Assembly: GCA_964354375.1 (NCBI GenBank)
Contig: CAYGZQ010000106.1
Span: 2,811 to 8,155 of the forward strand
Origin: CAYGZQ01 sp964354375 [NCBI: uncultured Planctomycetota bacterium]
GTDB lineage: Bacteria > JAJVIF01 > JAPKYR01
Direction of reading: 5' to 3'
DNA: 5,345 nucleotides
Position 1 is the stretch's first letter. Every line of letters begins with the position of its first letter. Of this stretch, positions 1 through 5,081 are shown one piece after another. The notes beneath the pieces were generated by a model. It did not search any database and had not been told where the DNA came from. It saw nothing but the letters and a program-made list of their open reading frames with translations. Both the position numbers and the translations under genes were made by a program.

Positions 1-618
1 GTGGTGAACCTGAGAATCCCGGCCGCCATCTTCCTGCTTCTCGCCCCCTTCACCCCTGCCCCGGCCCCGCTTCTGGGAGGGGCGCTCCTGGGGGCGTTCA
101 TCTACTTCACACTGCTGACTTATGTCACAATTTTCCCGCGCGTGGAGCTGATCGCGGGCGACCGTTTCTACAGGTTCGTGCACCCCCTCGGCAGGCTGAT
201 CCCGCTTGCGCATTTTTCTCCGACAACCCTCTCGCCGGTATTCGAGCCCGTTGTCGCATTCCACTGGAGCGTTGAGGCCTTCAATATCCCGATCCGGAGA
301 CTGTCTGTCTTCGATCCCCCCGCCCTACACAACTACATCCGGGCACGAGCCACGTTCCTGAGCACGGATTACGAGGACTGGTACGAGGCCCTGAGCTGTT
401 TCCGCAGGGCAGCCGGACTTCTGAACCTCCTGGACACCCTGAGCAGGTTCGAGAAAGTCGGCCTGGACGGGGTCGCGCTGGCCGCCTCCGCGAGGCTCGC
501 ACTCGCCGCCATCCCGGAGAACTCCCGCAACATTCTCCTCGAAGTTCTCAAGACTCTCAGCCCCCGCAAACGGTCCCAGATAACGAAAGCCTTCGACCTG
601 GCCGTCTCAAACGCCTGA
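1..618 (+). CDS. Uncharacterised, probably membrane-anchored protein (5' end may lie outside the window)
   Basis: The frame is open from the first base and ends at TGA 616-618. The window opens with two GTG codons in a row, but no ribosome binding site can be seen, so the true start may lie upstream. As read, the product has 205 residues. Residues 5-45 are strongly hydrophobic and proline-rich and could form one or two membrane segments (about 6-21 and 24-45). They are followed by a mixed, mostly non-polar stretch with aromatic residues (FYRFVHPLGRLIPLAHF at 56-72). From about residue 108 the sequence looks alpha-helical and soluble, with an Arg/Lys-rich patch near 188-194 (SPRKRSQ). I do not recognise a family, and no catalytic motif stands out. 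Codon use and GC-rich third positions resemble the neighbouring genes, which supports real coding. The stop codon overlaps the first copy of a 13-bp direct repeat. The gap to efp is 176 bp and contains a promoter, so the two genes are probably transcribed separately. Confidence 0.7.
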   Translation: MVNLRIPAAIFLLLAPFTPAPAPLLGGALLGAFIYFTLLTYVTIFPRVELIAGDRFYRFVHPLGRLIPLAHFSPTTLSPVFEPVVAFHWSVEAFNIPIRRLSVFDPPALHNYIRARATFLSTDYEDWYEALSCFRRAAGLLNLLDTLSRFEKVGLDGVALAASARLALAAIPENSRNILLEVLKTLSPRKRSQITKAFDLAVSNA

Positions 619-625
619 TCCCAAA
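613..625 (+). repeat. 13-bp direct repeat, copy 1
   Basis: GCCTGATCCCAAA occurs here and again, identically, at 722-734. This copy overlaps the last codons and TGA stop of the upstream gene. The two copies bracket the large palindrome at 638-681. They could be a target duplication around a small inserted element, or the product of a local duplication. Confidence 0.75.
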
Positions 626-637
626 AATCCCGGGTGC

Positions 638-681
638 CCGTCACAACCGGAGTCCGCCGTGGCGGACGCAGGTTGTGGCGG
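638..681. repeat. 44-nt imperfect palindrome (REP/MITE-like or structured RNA)
   Basis: Two nested perfect arm pairs are visible: CACAACC (642-648) with GGTTGTG (671-677), and GTCCGCC (652-658) with GGCGGAC (661-667). They are separated by a symmetric 3-base mismatch (GGA 649-651, GCA 668-670). Three more pairs can form outside a T-G wobble: C638, C639 and G640 with C679, G680 and G681. As RNA this would be a strong hairpin with a CGTG loop and one internal loop. It lies 22 bp after the stop of the upstream gene, so it could also stop transcription or protect the mRNA end. No T-run follows, so it is not a classical intrinsic terminator. Compact GC-rich palindromes like this are often dispersed REP-type repeats, but only one full copy is present here. 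Confidence 0.75.
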
Positions 682-721
682 TCTTCAGATGTTCAATCGA
701 CCACGGTGACGATGGGCGCAT

Positions 722-734
722 GCCTGATCCCAAA
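722..734 (+). repeat. 13-bp direct repeat, copy 2
   Basis: This is the exact second copy of GCCTGATCCCAAA (first copy 613-625), offset by 109 bp. It ends just upstream of the -35 box of the efp promoter. Anything inserted between the copies would therefore sit directly upstream of efp. Confidence 0.75.
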
Positions 735-740
735 GACCCA

Positions 741-769
741 TTGCGTGCCTGATATGTCGGGGATATACT
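741..769 (+). promoter_or_regulatory. Predicted sigma-70-type promoter of efp
   Basis: TTGCGT (741-746, three of six consensus bases) and TATACT (764-769, five of six) are separated by exactly 17 bp. Transcription would start near 776-778, giving a very short leader before the AAAGGAG ribosome binding site at 781-787. The -10 box lies inside a small inverted repeat (760-774). Assigned from sequence resemblance and spacing only. Confidence 0.55.
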
Positions 770-774
770 ATCCC
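760..774. promoter_or_regulatory. Inverted repeat over the efp -10 box (possible operator)
   Basis: GGGATA (760-765) and TATCCC (769-774) are perfect reverse complements around TAC. The -10 hexamer at 764-769 lies inside this dyad, so a dimeric repressor bound here would block RNA polymerase. Part of the symmetry could come by chance from the A/T-rich -10 sequence. No known operator is recognised. Confidence 0.3.
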
Positions 775-780
775 GTCCGC

Positions 781-787
781 AAAGGAG
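781..787 (+). promoter_or_regulatory. Ribosome binding site of efp
   Basis: AAAGGAG is a near-perfect Shine-Dalgarno sequence, seven bases before ATG 795. It decides the start: an in-frame TTG at 789 would leave only one base after the site and can be excluded. Confidence 0.85.
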
Positions 788-794
788 TTTGCGT

Positions 795-1358
795 ATGATC
801 ACTACGAACGATCTCAGAGCCGGGACCTGTTTCAAATACGACGACCAGCTATGGCGGATCTCGGAGTTCGCCCACGTGAAGCCCGGCAAGGGCCCCGCAT
901 TCGTCAGGGTCAAGCAGGTGAACCTGCGGACCGGCGCGATTGTCGAGCGCACCTATCGCGCGGGCGAGAAGGTGGAGAATGTCCGGGTCGAGGACCGGGA
1001 AATGCAGTACCTCTACTTCGACGGGACCAACTATAACTTCATGGACAACGAGACCTACGAGCAGTACAGCATCAGCGAGAAGCTGGTCGGCGACAAGGCG
1101 GGCTTTTTCGTGGAGAACGGGAACGCGACCGTGACCGTGTACAATAACGAGGTTCTGGATGTCAGGCCCCCGAATTTCATCGTGGTGAAGGTGGTGCGAA
1201 CCGACCCGGGCGTCAAGGGCGACACCGCTCAGGGCGGCAGCAAACCCGCCAGGATCGAGAGCGGCGCGACGATCATGGTCCCTCTATTTGTCGGCGAAGG
1301 AGAGGTAATCAAGGTCGACACCCGCGACGGCCGATATATCGAGCGCGTCAAGAGCTGA
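795..1358 (+). CDS. efp: Translation elongation factor P (EF-P), PGKGP-tip type
   Basis: EF-P binds the ribosome between the P and E sites and rescues ribosomes stalled on consecutive prolines. The product has 187 residues, the usual length. The KOW-like N-terminal domain covers about 1-62, and two OB-fold domains follow (about 65-126 and 129-186). The tip loop reads HVKPGKGPAF (27-36), placing Lys32 at the position that carries beta-lysyl or 5-aminopentanol modification in other bacteria. The C-terminal part has the canonical TDPGVKGDT (136-144), and the family signature fits residue by residue from K150 to G169 (KPARIESGATIMVPLFVGEG). ATG 795 is chosen because AAAGGAG precedes it by seven bases. 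The tip is the palindromic PGKGP form, described in a subfamily of actinobacterial EF-P whose lysine works unmodified. Whether this protein is unmodified cannot be told here, since no epmA, epmB or other modifying gene lies in the window. It has its own predicted promoter at 741-769, and deoC lies 113 bp downstream. Confidence 0.97.
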   Translation: MITTNDLRAGTCFKYDDQLWRISEFAHVKPGKGPAFVRVKQVNLRTGAIVERTYRAGEKVENVRVEDREMQYLYFDGTNYNFMDNETYEQYSISEKLVGDKAGFFVENGNATVTVYNNEVLDVRPPNFIVVKVVRTDPGVKGDTAQGGSKPARIESGATIMVPLFVGEGEVIKVDTRDGRYIERVKS

Positions 1359-1458
1359 TACCGAAGCCGGGATGTTCGGAATGGCTCTTTGATTGTGTCA
1401 GGGTTGTGCAGAGAGCGGAAGTCGCACAGAACATGGCCCCACGTTGATCATAATGTGT

Positions 1459-1462
1459 AGGA
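1459..1462 (+). promoter_or_regulatory. Weak ribosome binding site of deoC
   Basis: AGGA ends nine bases before ATG 1472 and fifteen before a second in-frame ATG at 1478. The spacing favours the first ATG. The match is short, so initiation may be weak. Confidence 0.4.
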
Positions 1463-1471
1463 CAGCTTGAA

Positions 1472-2179
1472 ATGCAGATGCCCCTTACAAACGAAGAGGC
1501 CGCGGCGTTGATCGATCAGACCCTGCTGCGTCCCGACCTCCCGGAATCCAGCTACAAGCAGTGGATAATCGAGAATTCCGCACGGAAATTCGGCACGGTA
1601 ATCGTGCCTCCGTGCTACGTTTCCCTGGCGTCGATAATCTGCCTCGAGAGGAAAACCAGGGTGGGGTCGGTGATTGCATACCCTCTCGGCTACACGATCA
1701 GACACTCAAAAATCCAGGCGCTCAAGGACCTGATCGACCGCGGCTGCGAGGAGATTGACTTCGTCGTCAACATCTCCTATCTCAAGTCCGGCAATGATGT
1801 CGAGTTCCTGGGGGAGTTGAAAGACCTGAAGGGTTACTCGGGCACGCGGAAGACGATCCGGAACGAGCCGGTGGTCCTGAAGGGCATTATCGAGTGCTGC
1901 TATCTGACCGAGGCCGAGAAACGCTGGGCGGTCGAGCATCTGGTCAATGCAGGCATCGATTTCGTCAAGACATCGACCGGGCTCGGCTCGTACGGGGCGA
2001 CGGTCGCGGACGTCCAGCTTCTGGTCGCCAGCGCGCACAAACGCATCCAGGTGAAAGCCTCGGGTGGAATACGGAATCGCAAGGACATGGAGCTCATGCT
2101 TAAAGCCGGAGCGACAAGAATCGGCACGTCCGCGGGCGCAGACATCCTGGCGGAATACATCACCATGCCCAACCTCTAG
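1472..2179 (+). CDS. deoC: Deoxyribose-phosphate aldolase (DERA, DeoC family)
   Basis: Members of this class I aldolase family cleave 2-deoxy-D-ribose 5-phosphate to glyceraldehyde 3-phosphate and acetaldehyde through a lysine Schiff base, the last step of deoxynucleoside breakdown in the cytoplasm. The 235-residue product fits the short bacterial form and a single TIM barrel. Visible landmarks are EEIDFVVN (93-100) with the catalytic-type Asp96, DFVKTSTG (163-170) with the Schiff-base Lys166, VKASGGIR (194-201) with the second active-site Lys195, and the phosphate-binding GTSAG (218-222). The strand motifs VIVPPCYVSLA (43-53), AYPLG (69-73) and IIECCYLTEAEK (139-150) also fit. One deviation is near the N-terminus: the usual IDHTLLKP appears as IDQTLLRP (14-21), so the His is Gln and the Lys is Arg. 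Both catalytic lysines and the Asp are kept, so an active aldolase is likely, but the exact substrate is inferred. No other deo gene or nucleoside transporter is nearby. Stop is TAG 2177-2179. Confidence 0.93.
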   Translation: MQMPLTNEEAAALIDQTLLRPDLPESSYKQWIIENSARKFGTVIVPPCYVSLASIICLERKTRVGSVIAYPLGYTIRHSKIQALKDLIDRGCEEIDFVVNISYLKSGNDVEFLGELKDLKGYSGTRKTIRNEPVVLKGIIECCYLTEAEKRWAVEHLVNAGIDFVKTSTGLGSYGATVADVQLLVASAHKRIQVKASGGIRNRKDMELMLKAGATRIGTSAGADILAEYITMPNL

Positions 2180-2187
2180 AGGAAGCG

Positions 2188-2202
2188 GTCACAGCCGGAG
2201 TC
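2188..2202 (+). repeat. 15-bp motif shared with the efp-upstream palindrome
   Basis: GTCACAGCCGGAGTC here matches 640-654 (GTCACAACCGGAGTC) at 14 of 15 bases. The earlier copy forms most of the left half of the 44-nt palindrome. Here the matching right half is missing and the CTTNGTG repeat follows at once. Both copies lie shortly after a gene end, which suggests a dispersed intergenic repeat family. Confidence 0.5.
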
Positions 2203-2204
2203 TT

Positions 2205-2239
2205 CTTTGTGCTCTTGGTGCCCTTCGTGCCTTGGTGGT
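2205..2239. repeat. Periodic CTTNGTG tandem repeat
   Basis: Four degenerate units are visible: CTTTGTG (2205-2211), CTTGGTG (2214-2220), CTTCGTG (2223-2229) and CTTGGTG (2231-2237), with periods of 9, 9 and 8 bases. On the minus strand this reads as repeated CACNAAG units. From general knowledge, such ACNAAGG-like strings recur between genes of many environmental bacteria and give spurious peptides rich in GTK/STK or TTK. The minus-strand reading here (HQGTKGTKSTKK) fits that pattern. The repeat lies between deoC and the MATE gene, and its function is unknown. No clear promoter or terminator is recognised in the rest of 2180-2276. Confidence 0.8.
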
Positions 2240-2276
2240 AAATCTTCTCTTTCTTGGGCGAGTAGTTTTCTGCTGA

Positions 2277-3722
2277 ATGAAGGACGACCGGACAATCGAT
2301 CCCGAACCCCACGATCCGACAGGACCGAGTGGAGACGCCAACGGCGCAGCGGCAGTGCAGCGTCTCGACCTTGTCAACGGCCCGATCTTCCCGACGGCCG
2401 TGAAACTCGCCCTGCCCGTTGTCATGTCCAATCTCCTGAACCTCGGCCTGGGAATGGCGGACATGATCATGGTGGGACGGATCGGCAAGGAAGCCCTCGC
2501 CGCCCTCGTCATCTCGAACACCCTCATGATGCTGCTGTTCGCCATCGGTTTCGGCACCGGCTTCGCCACAATCACGTTTGTCTCCCAGCACACGGGCGCC
2601 GGACGTCACAAGCTTGCGAGGCGCGCGGCGGCCCACGCTCTCATGTTCGCCATGATGCTCGGCCTCGTCATGATTATCGTCGGCAACCTGTTCCTTCCCG
2701 ATCTGATGAGCCTGTTCAACGCGGAGGAGGAGGTCACCCGGTACGCGATCTCGTACACCGACGTGATGTTCGACTGGATGCCGTTCTTCTTCCTGCTTGC
2801 CCTGGGAGTGTCGATCATGCAGGGCCTCGGCGACACCGTCACCCCGCTCATCATCATGGTGGCCGTGAACCTGGTGAACATTCTCATCAACTATGTCCTC
2901 ATATTCGGCGCGTGGGGATTCCCGAGGCTCGGGATCGTGGGCGCAGCCATCGGATCGGTCGCGGCCCGCATGATCGGATCGATGGCCATCTTCGTAATCC
3001 TGACTTCCGGGAAGTACAGGATGGTCCTCCGACCCGCCGACTTCAGGCCCTGCGTTCAGCAGTTCTGGGGAATTCTGCGACTCGGAGTCCCCAACAGTCT
3101 TCAGTCGCTATTGAGAAACGTGAACGTGATGATCCTGTATCGCATCCTGTCGCTCACGTACCAGCCGACGGTGGCGCAGGCGTCGCTTGGAGTCGGATTC
3201 GGAGCCGAAGGTCTGGCGTTCATACCGCTATTGGGCCTCAACATCGCGACCGGCGCGATGGTGGGGCAAAACCTCGGCGCCGGAAAACCGGATCGGGCCG
3301 AGCAGGCCGCATGGGCCACGCTGAAGACCGGCTTCGTGCTCATGACAGTCGCGTGCCTCGCATTCCTGCTCATCCCCGGACAGATTATCGCGCTGTTCAC
3401 GGGAGATCCGGATGTCATCGAGGCCGGGAGCTGGTATCTCAGGATCAATGCGATAACACAGATTTTCCAGGCGTGTTTCGTGCTGGTGGGGTGCATGAGG
3501 GGCGCAGGCGACAGCATCAATCCCCTGTTGGCGCACATCGCAGGCCAATGGATCATCCGGCTCCCGCTCGCATTCATTCTCGCCACAATGACCGGTCTCG
3601 AGGAGTGGGGAGTCTGGCTCGCGATGGCAACGTCCTCTGCAATCGAGTCCACCGCGTATTTCTGGCTTTTCCGGCGGGGACATTGGAAGAAGATCCGGGT
3701 CCGAATCGACTCCGATGTTTAA
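2277..3722 (+). CDS. MATE-family multidrug/cation antiporter
   Basis: This is an inner-membrane transporter of the multidrug and toxic compound extrusion family, which exports cationic drugs or metabolites in exchange for Na+ or H+. The 481-residue product has about twelve hydrophobic segments from residue 42 to 466. The two-fold MATE repeat is plain: FVSQHTGAG (101-109) corresponds to MVGQNLGAG (328-336), and MQGLGDTVTP (181-190) to MRGAGDSINP (407-416). LVNGPIFPTAVKLALP (32-47) and NYVLIFGAWGFPRLGIVGAA (205-224) are typical family sequences, and Asp62 in the first membrane segment (ADMIMVG) lies in the conserved MATE position. The substrate and coupling ion cannot be read from sequence. The start is uncertain. 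ATG 2277 is the first start codon, but no good ribosome binding site precedes it, and residues 1-30 are a polar Pro/Gly/Asp-rich extension before the usual MATE N-terminus. GTG 2355 (Val27) is an alternative without a better site. Stop is TAA 3720-3722. Confidence 0.95.
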   Translation: MKDDRTIDPEPHDPTGPSGDANGAAAVQRLDLVNGPIFPTAVKLALPVVMSNLLNLGLGMADMIMVGRIGKEALAALVISNTLMMLLFAIGFGTGFATITFVSQHTGAGRHKLARRAAAHALMFAMMLGLVMIIVGNLFLPDLMSLFNAEEEVTRYAISYTDVMFDWMPFFFLLALGVSIMQGLGDTVTPLIIMVAVNLVNILINYVLIFGAWGFPRLGIVGAAIGSVAARMIGSMAIFVILTSGKYRMVLRPADFRPCVQQFWGILRLGVPNSLQSLLRNVNVMILYRILSLTYQPTVAQASLGVGFGAEGLAFIPLLGLNIATGAMVGQNLGAGKPDRAEQAAWATLKTGFVLMTVACLAFLLIPGQIIALFTGDPDVIEAGSWYLRINAITQIFQACFVLVGCMRGAGDSINPLLAHIAGQWIIRLPLAFILATMTGLEEWGVWLAMATSSAIESTAYFWLFRRGHWKKIRVRIDSDV

Positions 3723-3799
3723 GCCTGCGTGCGGCGGCCGGATCGGGATGCATCGACGCTTGATTTGCCTTAAACTTGCAGACTAGAGATTTATCGAAG

Positions 3800-3804
3800 A
3801 GGAG
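3800..3804 (+). promoter_or_regulatory. Ribosome binding site supporting a TTG start
   Basis: AGGAG within GAAGAGGAG ends six bases before TTG 3811. This spacing supports TTG as initiator over the in-frame ATG at 3832, which would remove the positively charged start of the signal peptide. No convincing promoter is seen in 3723-3799. Confidence 0.75.
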
Positions 3805-3810
3805 ACACTG

Positions 3811-5055
3811 TTGAGACGAACACTGCTTCTCATGACCGCACTACTGATCGCATTCACGGCCGGGTGCCCGAATCCCGAGCCGGAGGGCGTGATCAAGAGC
3901 CTTATCGACCCGTCGCGAAGCGTCGCGAGTCCCCTGTACTACTGGGAGACGCATCATGGCAAGACCGCCGTGTACCGGATCATGCAGAGCACGTCGGACA
4001 TCAACACGATTCTCCACGGTCTCGACGGAGTGCTCGATCTGAAATCAAGCAAGAACGCAATCTATATTCTCCGCAACGATAAGGACGGAAACCTTGCCCT
4101 GACAAGGCTCGAGCATGACAGGACCATGACCACCGACGCGACCCTCAGCATGGAGATCAAGGCCACCACGCCCAAGCCCTGGAGCGTCTCCAGGAACGAT
4201 GTCGTGGCCGTCGCGGGTGTCGACAGGAACGGCACGAATCACGTGCTCGCGGTCACATTCGAACGCAAGGAAGCCGAGACCACTTTCCGACCCGGCGAGC
4301 ATCTGGTCCCGACCGTCTCGCACAGCGAGACGGAATGGTTCTCGGCCCCGCTCGATATCGCGGGGCTCTCCATCGCAGCGGACGGGAGCAGGCTGGCGTT
4401 GAGACTGGCTCTCGACGACGGGTCCGGGGGCTACGGCCTGTTTTTCGTCGACGGACCGGGCAAGCAGGCTATGCGGATAGGCGACCTGCCTCTCGTCGAG
4501 CTGGGAGGGTTCTCGCAGAACGGGAAATGGTACGTGGCCACGTTCGAATACCCGCAGAGAATCGATGTTTTCCTGATCAACACCGAGACCCTTAAGGCCG
4601 AGCCCGTCACGCGCGTCGCGACCGGCTACCTTGCCGGACATCCCGCATGGCATCCCAACAGCCGCTATTTCGTCTACACAACGAACTTCACCACAGAGTA
4701 CTTGTCCGGGGACACGCCCTTGTCGGGGGATCAGTTGTATCTTTTCAGCGTGGACTCCATGAAGGCGCGCCGGCTGACTGCATTCAAGGACACGGCACTG
4801 TGGGTGGATTTCTCGCCCGTAGGGGATTTTCTCCTCTATGCGTCGAACTCGAGCGCGGTCACAGGGACCGGCGACACTACCGGCCTCGACAGCCGTTACG
4901 AGACGTGGCGAATGAGCTACGTGCCGTGGATACCGGACAATTTCATGTCGTCCAATCCCAGGATAATGACGCCCCGAGAGATGCAGTTCCTCGTGAGCTG
5001 GGCATCCGGGGGCGGAGAGGTGATAGGCTTCGCATGGGGTCCCGGCGGAGACTGA
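3811..5055 (+). CDS. Lipoprotein with TolB/WD40-like beta-propeller repeats
   Basis: The 414-residue product starts with a lipoprotein signal peptide: Arg2-Arg3, a hydrophobic core (5-15), and a lipobox-like FTAGC with Cys19 as the expected lipidated residue. Thr at the -3 position is a less usual lipobox residue. The mature protein begins with a Pro-rich linker (PNPEPEG). The rest is beta-rich and shows recurring blade signatures of the WD40-like/TolB propeller type: SIAADGSRLALR (187-198), FSQNGKWYVAT (234-244), PAWHPNSRYFVYT (278-290) and VDFSPVGDFLLYA (332-344), with a possible last strand VIGFAWGPGG (404-413). TolB-like propellers usually mediate protein contacts in the periplasm. No catalytic triad of the related prolyl peptidases is visible and no peptidase domain follows. 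It is not TolB itself, since the N-terminal TolB domain is not recognisable and no tol or pal genes adjoin. Translation starts at TTG with a good ribosome binding site. The specific role is unknown. Confidence 0.85.
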   Translation: MRRTLLLMTALLIAFTAGCPNPEPEGVIKSLIDPSRSVASPLYYWETHHGKTAVYRIMQSTSDINTILHGLDGVLDLKSSKNAIYILRNDKDGNLALTRLEHDRTMTTDATLSMEIKATTPKPWSVSRNDVVAVAGVDRNGTNHVLAVTFERKEAETTFRPGEHLVPTVSHSETEWFSAPLDIAGLSIAADGSRLALRLALDDGSGGYGLFFVDGPGKQAMRIGDLPLVELGGFSQNGKWYVATFEYPQRIDVFLINTETLKAEPVTRVATGYLAGHPAWHPNSRYFVYTTNFTTEYLSGDTPLSGDQLYLFSVDSMKARRLTAFKDTALWVDFSPVGDFLLYASNSSAVTGTGDTTGLDSRYETWRMSYVPWIPDNFMSSNPRIMTPREMQFLVSWASGGGEVIGFAWGPGGD

Positions 5056-5081
5056 CTTAAACCGCTCTCAGGGGAAATTCC

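Noticed and set aside
789-794. TTG 789 as the efp start
   Set aside because: It lies only one base after the AAAGGAG ribosome binding site; ATG 795 has proper spacing and gives the usual EF-P N-terminus.
1361-1379. CCGAA/TTCGG hairpin just after efp as an intrinsic terminator
   Set aside because: The stem is only five pairs with a nine-base loop, and no clear T-run follows.
1449-1454. CATAAT as a -10 box for a deoC promoter
   Set aside because: No acceptable -35 box lies 16-19 bp upstream, and the predicted transcription start would fall on the ribosome binding site.
2160-2636. Minus-strand open frames across the deoC-MATE gap
   Set aside because: They read through the CTTNGTG repeat (the HQGTKGTKSTKK peptide) and the antisense of MATE; this is a known kind of spurious prediction.
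3101-3683. Minus-strand open frames opposite the MATE gene
   Set aside because: These are antisense shadows with no recognisable domain and no ribosome binding site; the plus strand is clearly coding.
2207-3763. Open frame of 518 codons overlapping the MATE gene on the plus strand
   Set aside because: Its translation is rich in Arg, His, Pro and Ser with no membrane or domain pattern, as expected from the shifted frame of a GC-rich gene. The other frame gives a perfect MATE protein.
4045-4653. Minus-strand 202-codon frame opposite the propeller lipoprotein
   Set aside because: It is low in motif content and rich in Arg/Gly/Asp, an antisense shadow of a beta-propeller gene with signal peptide and good start.
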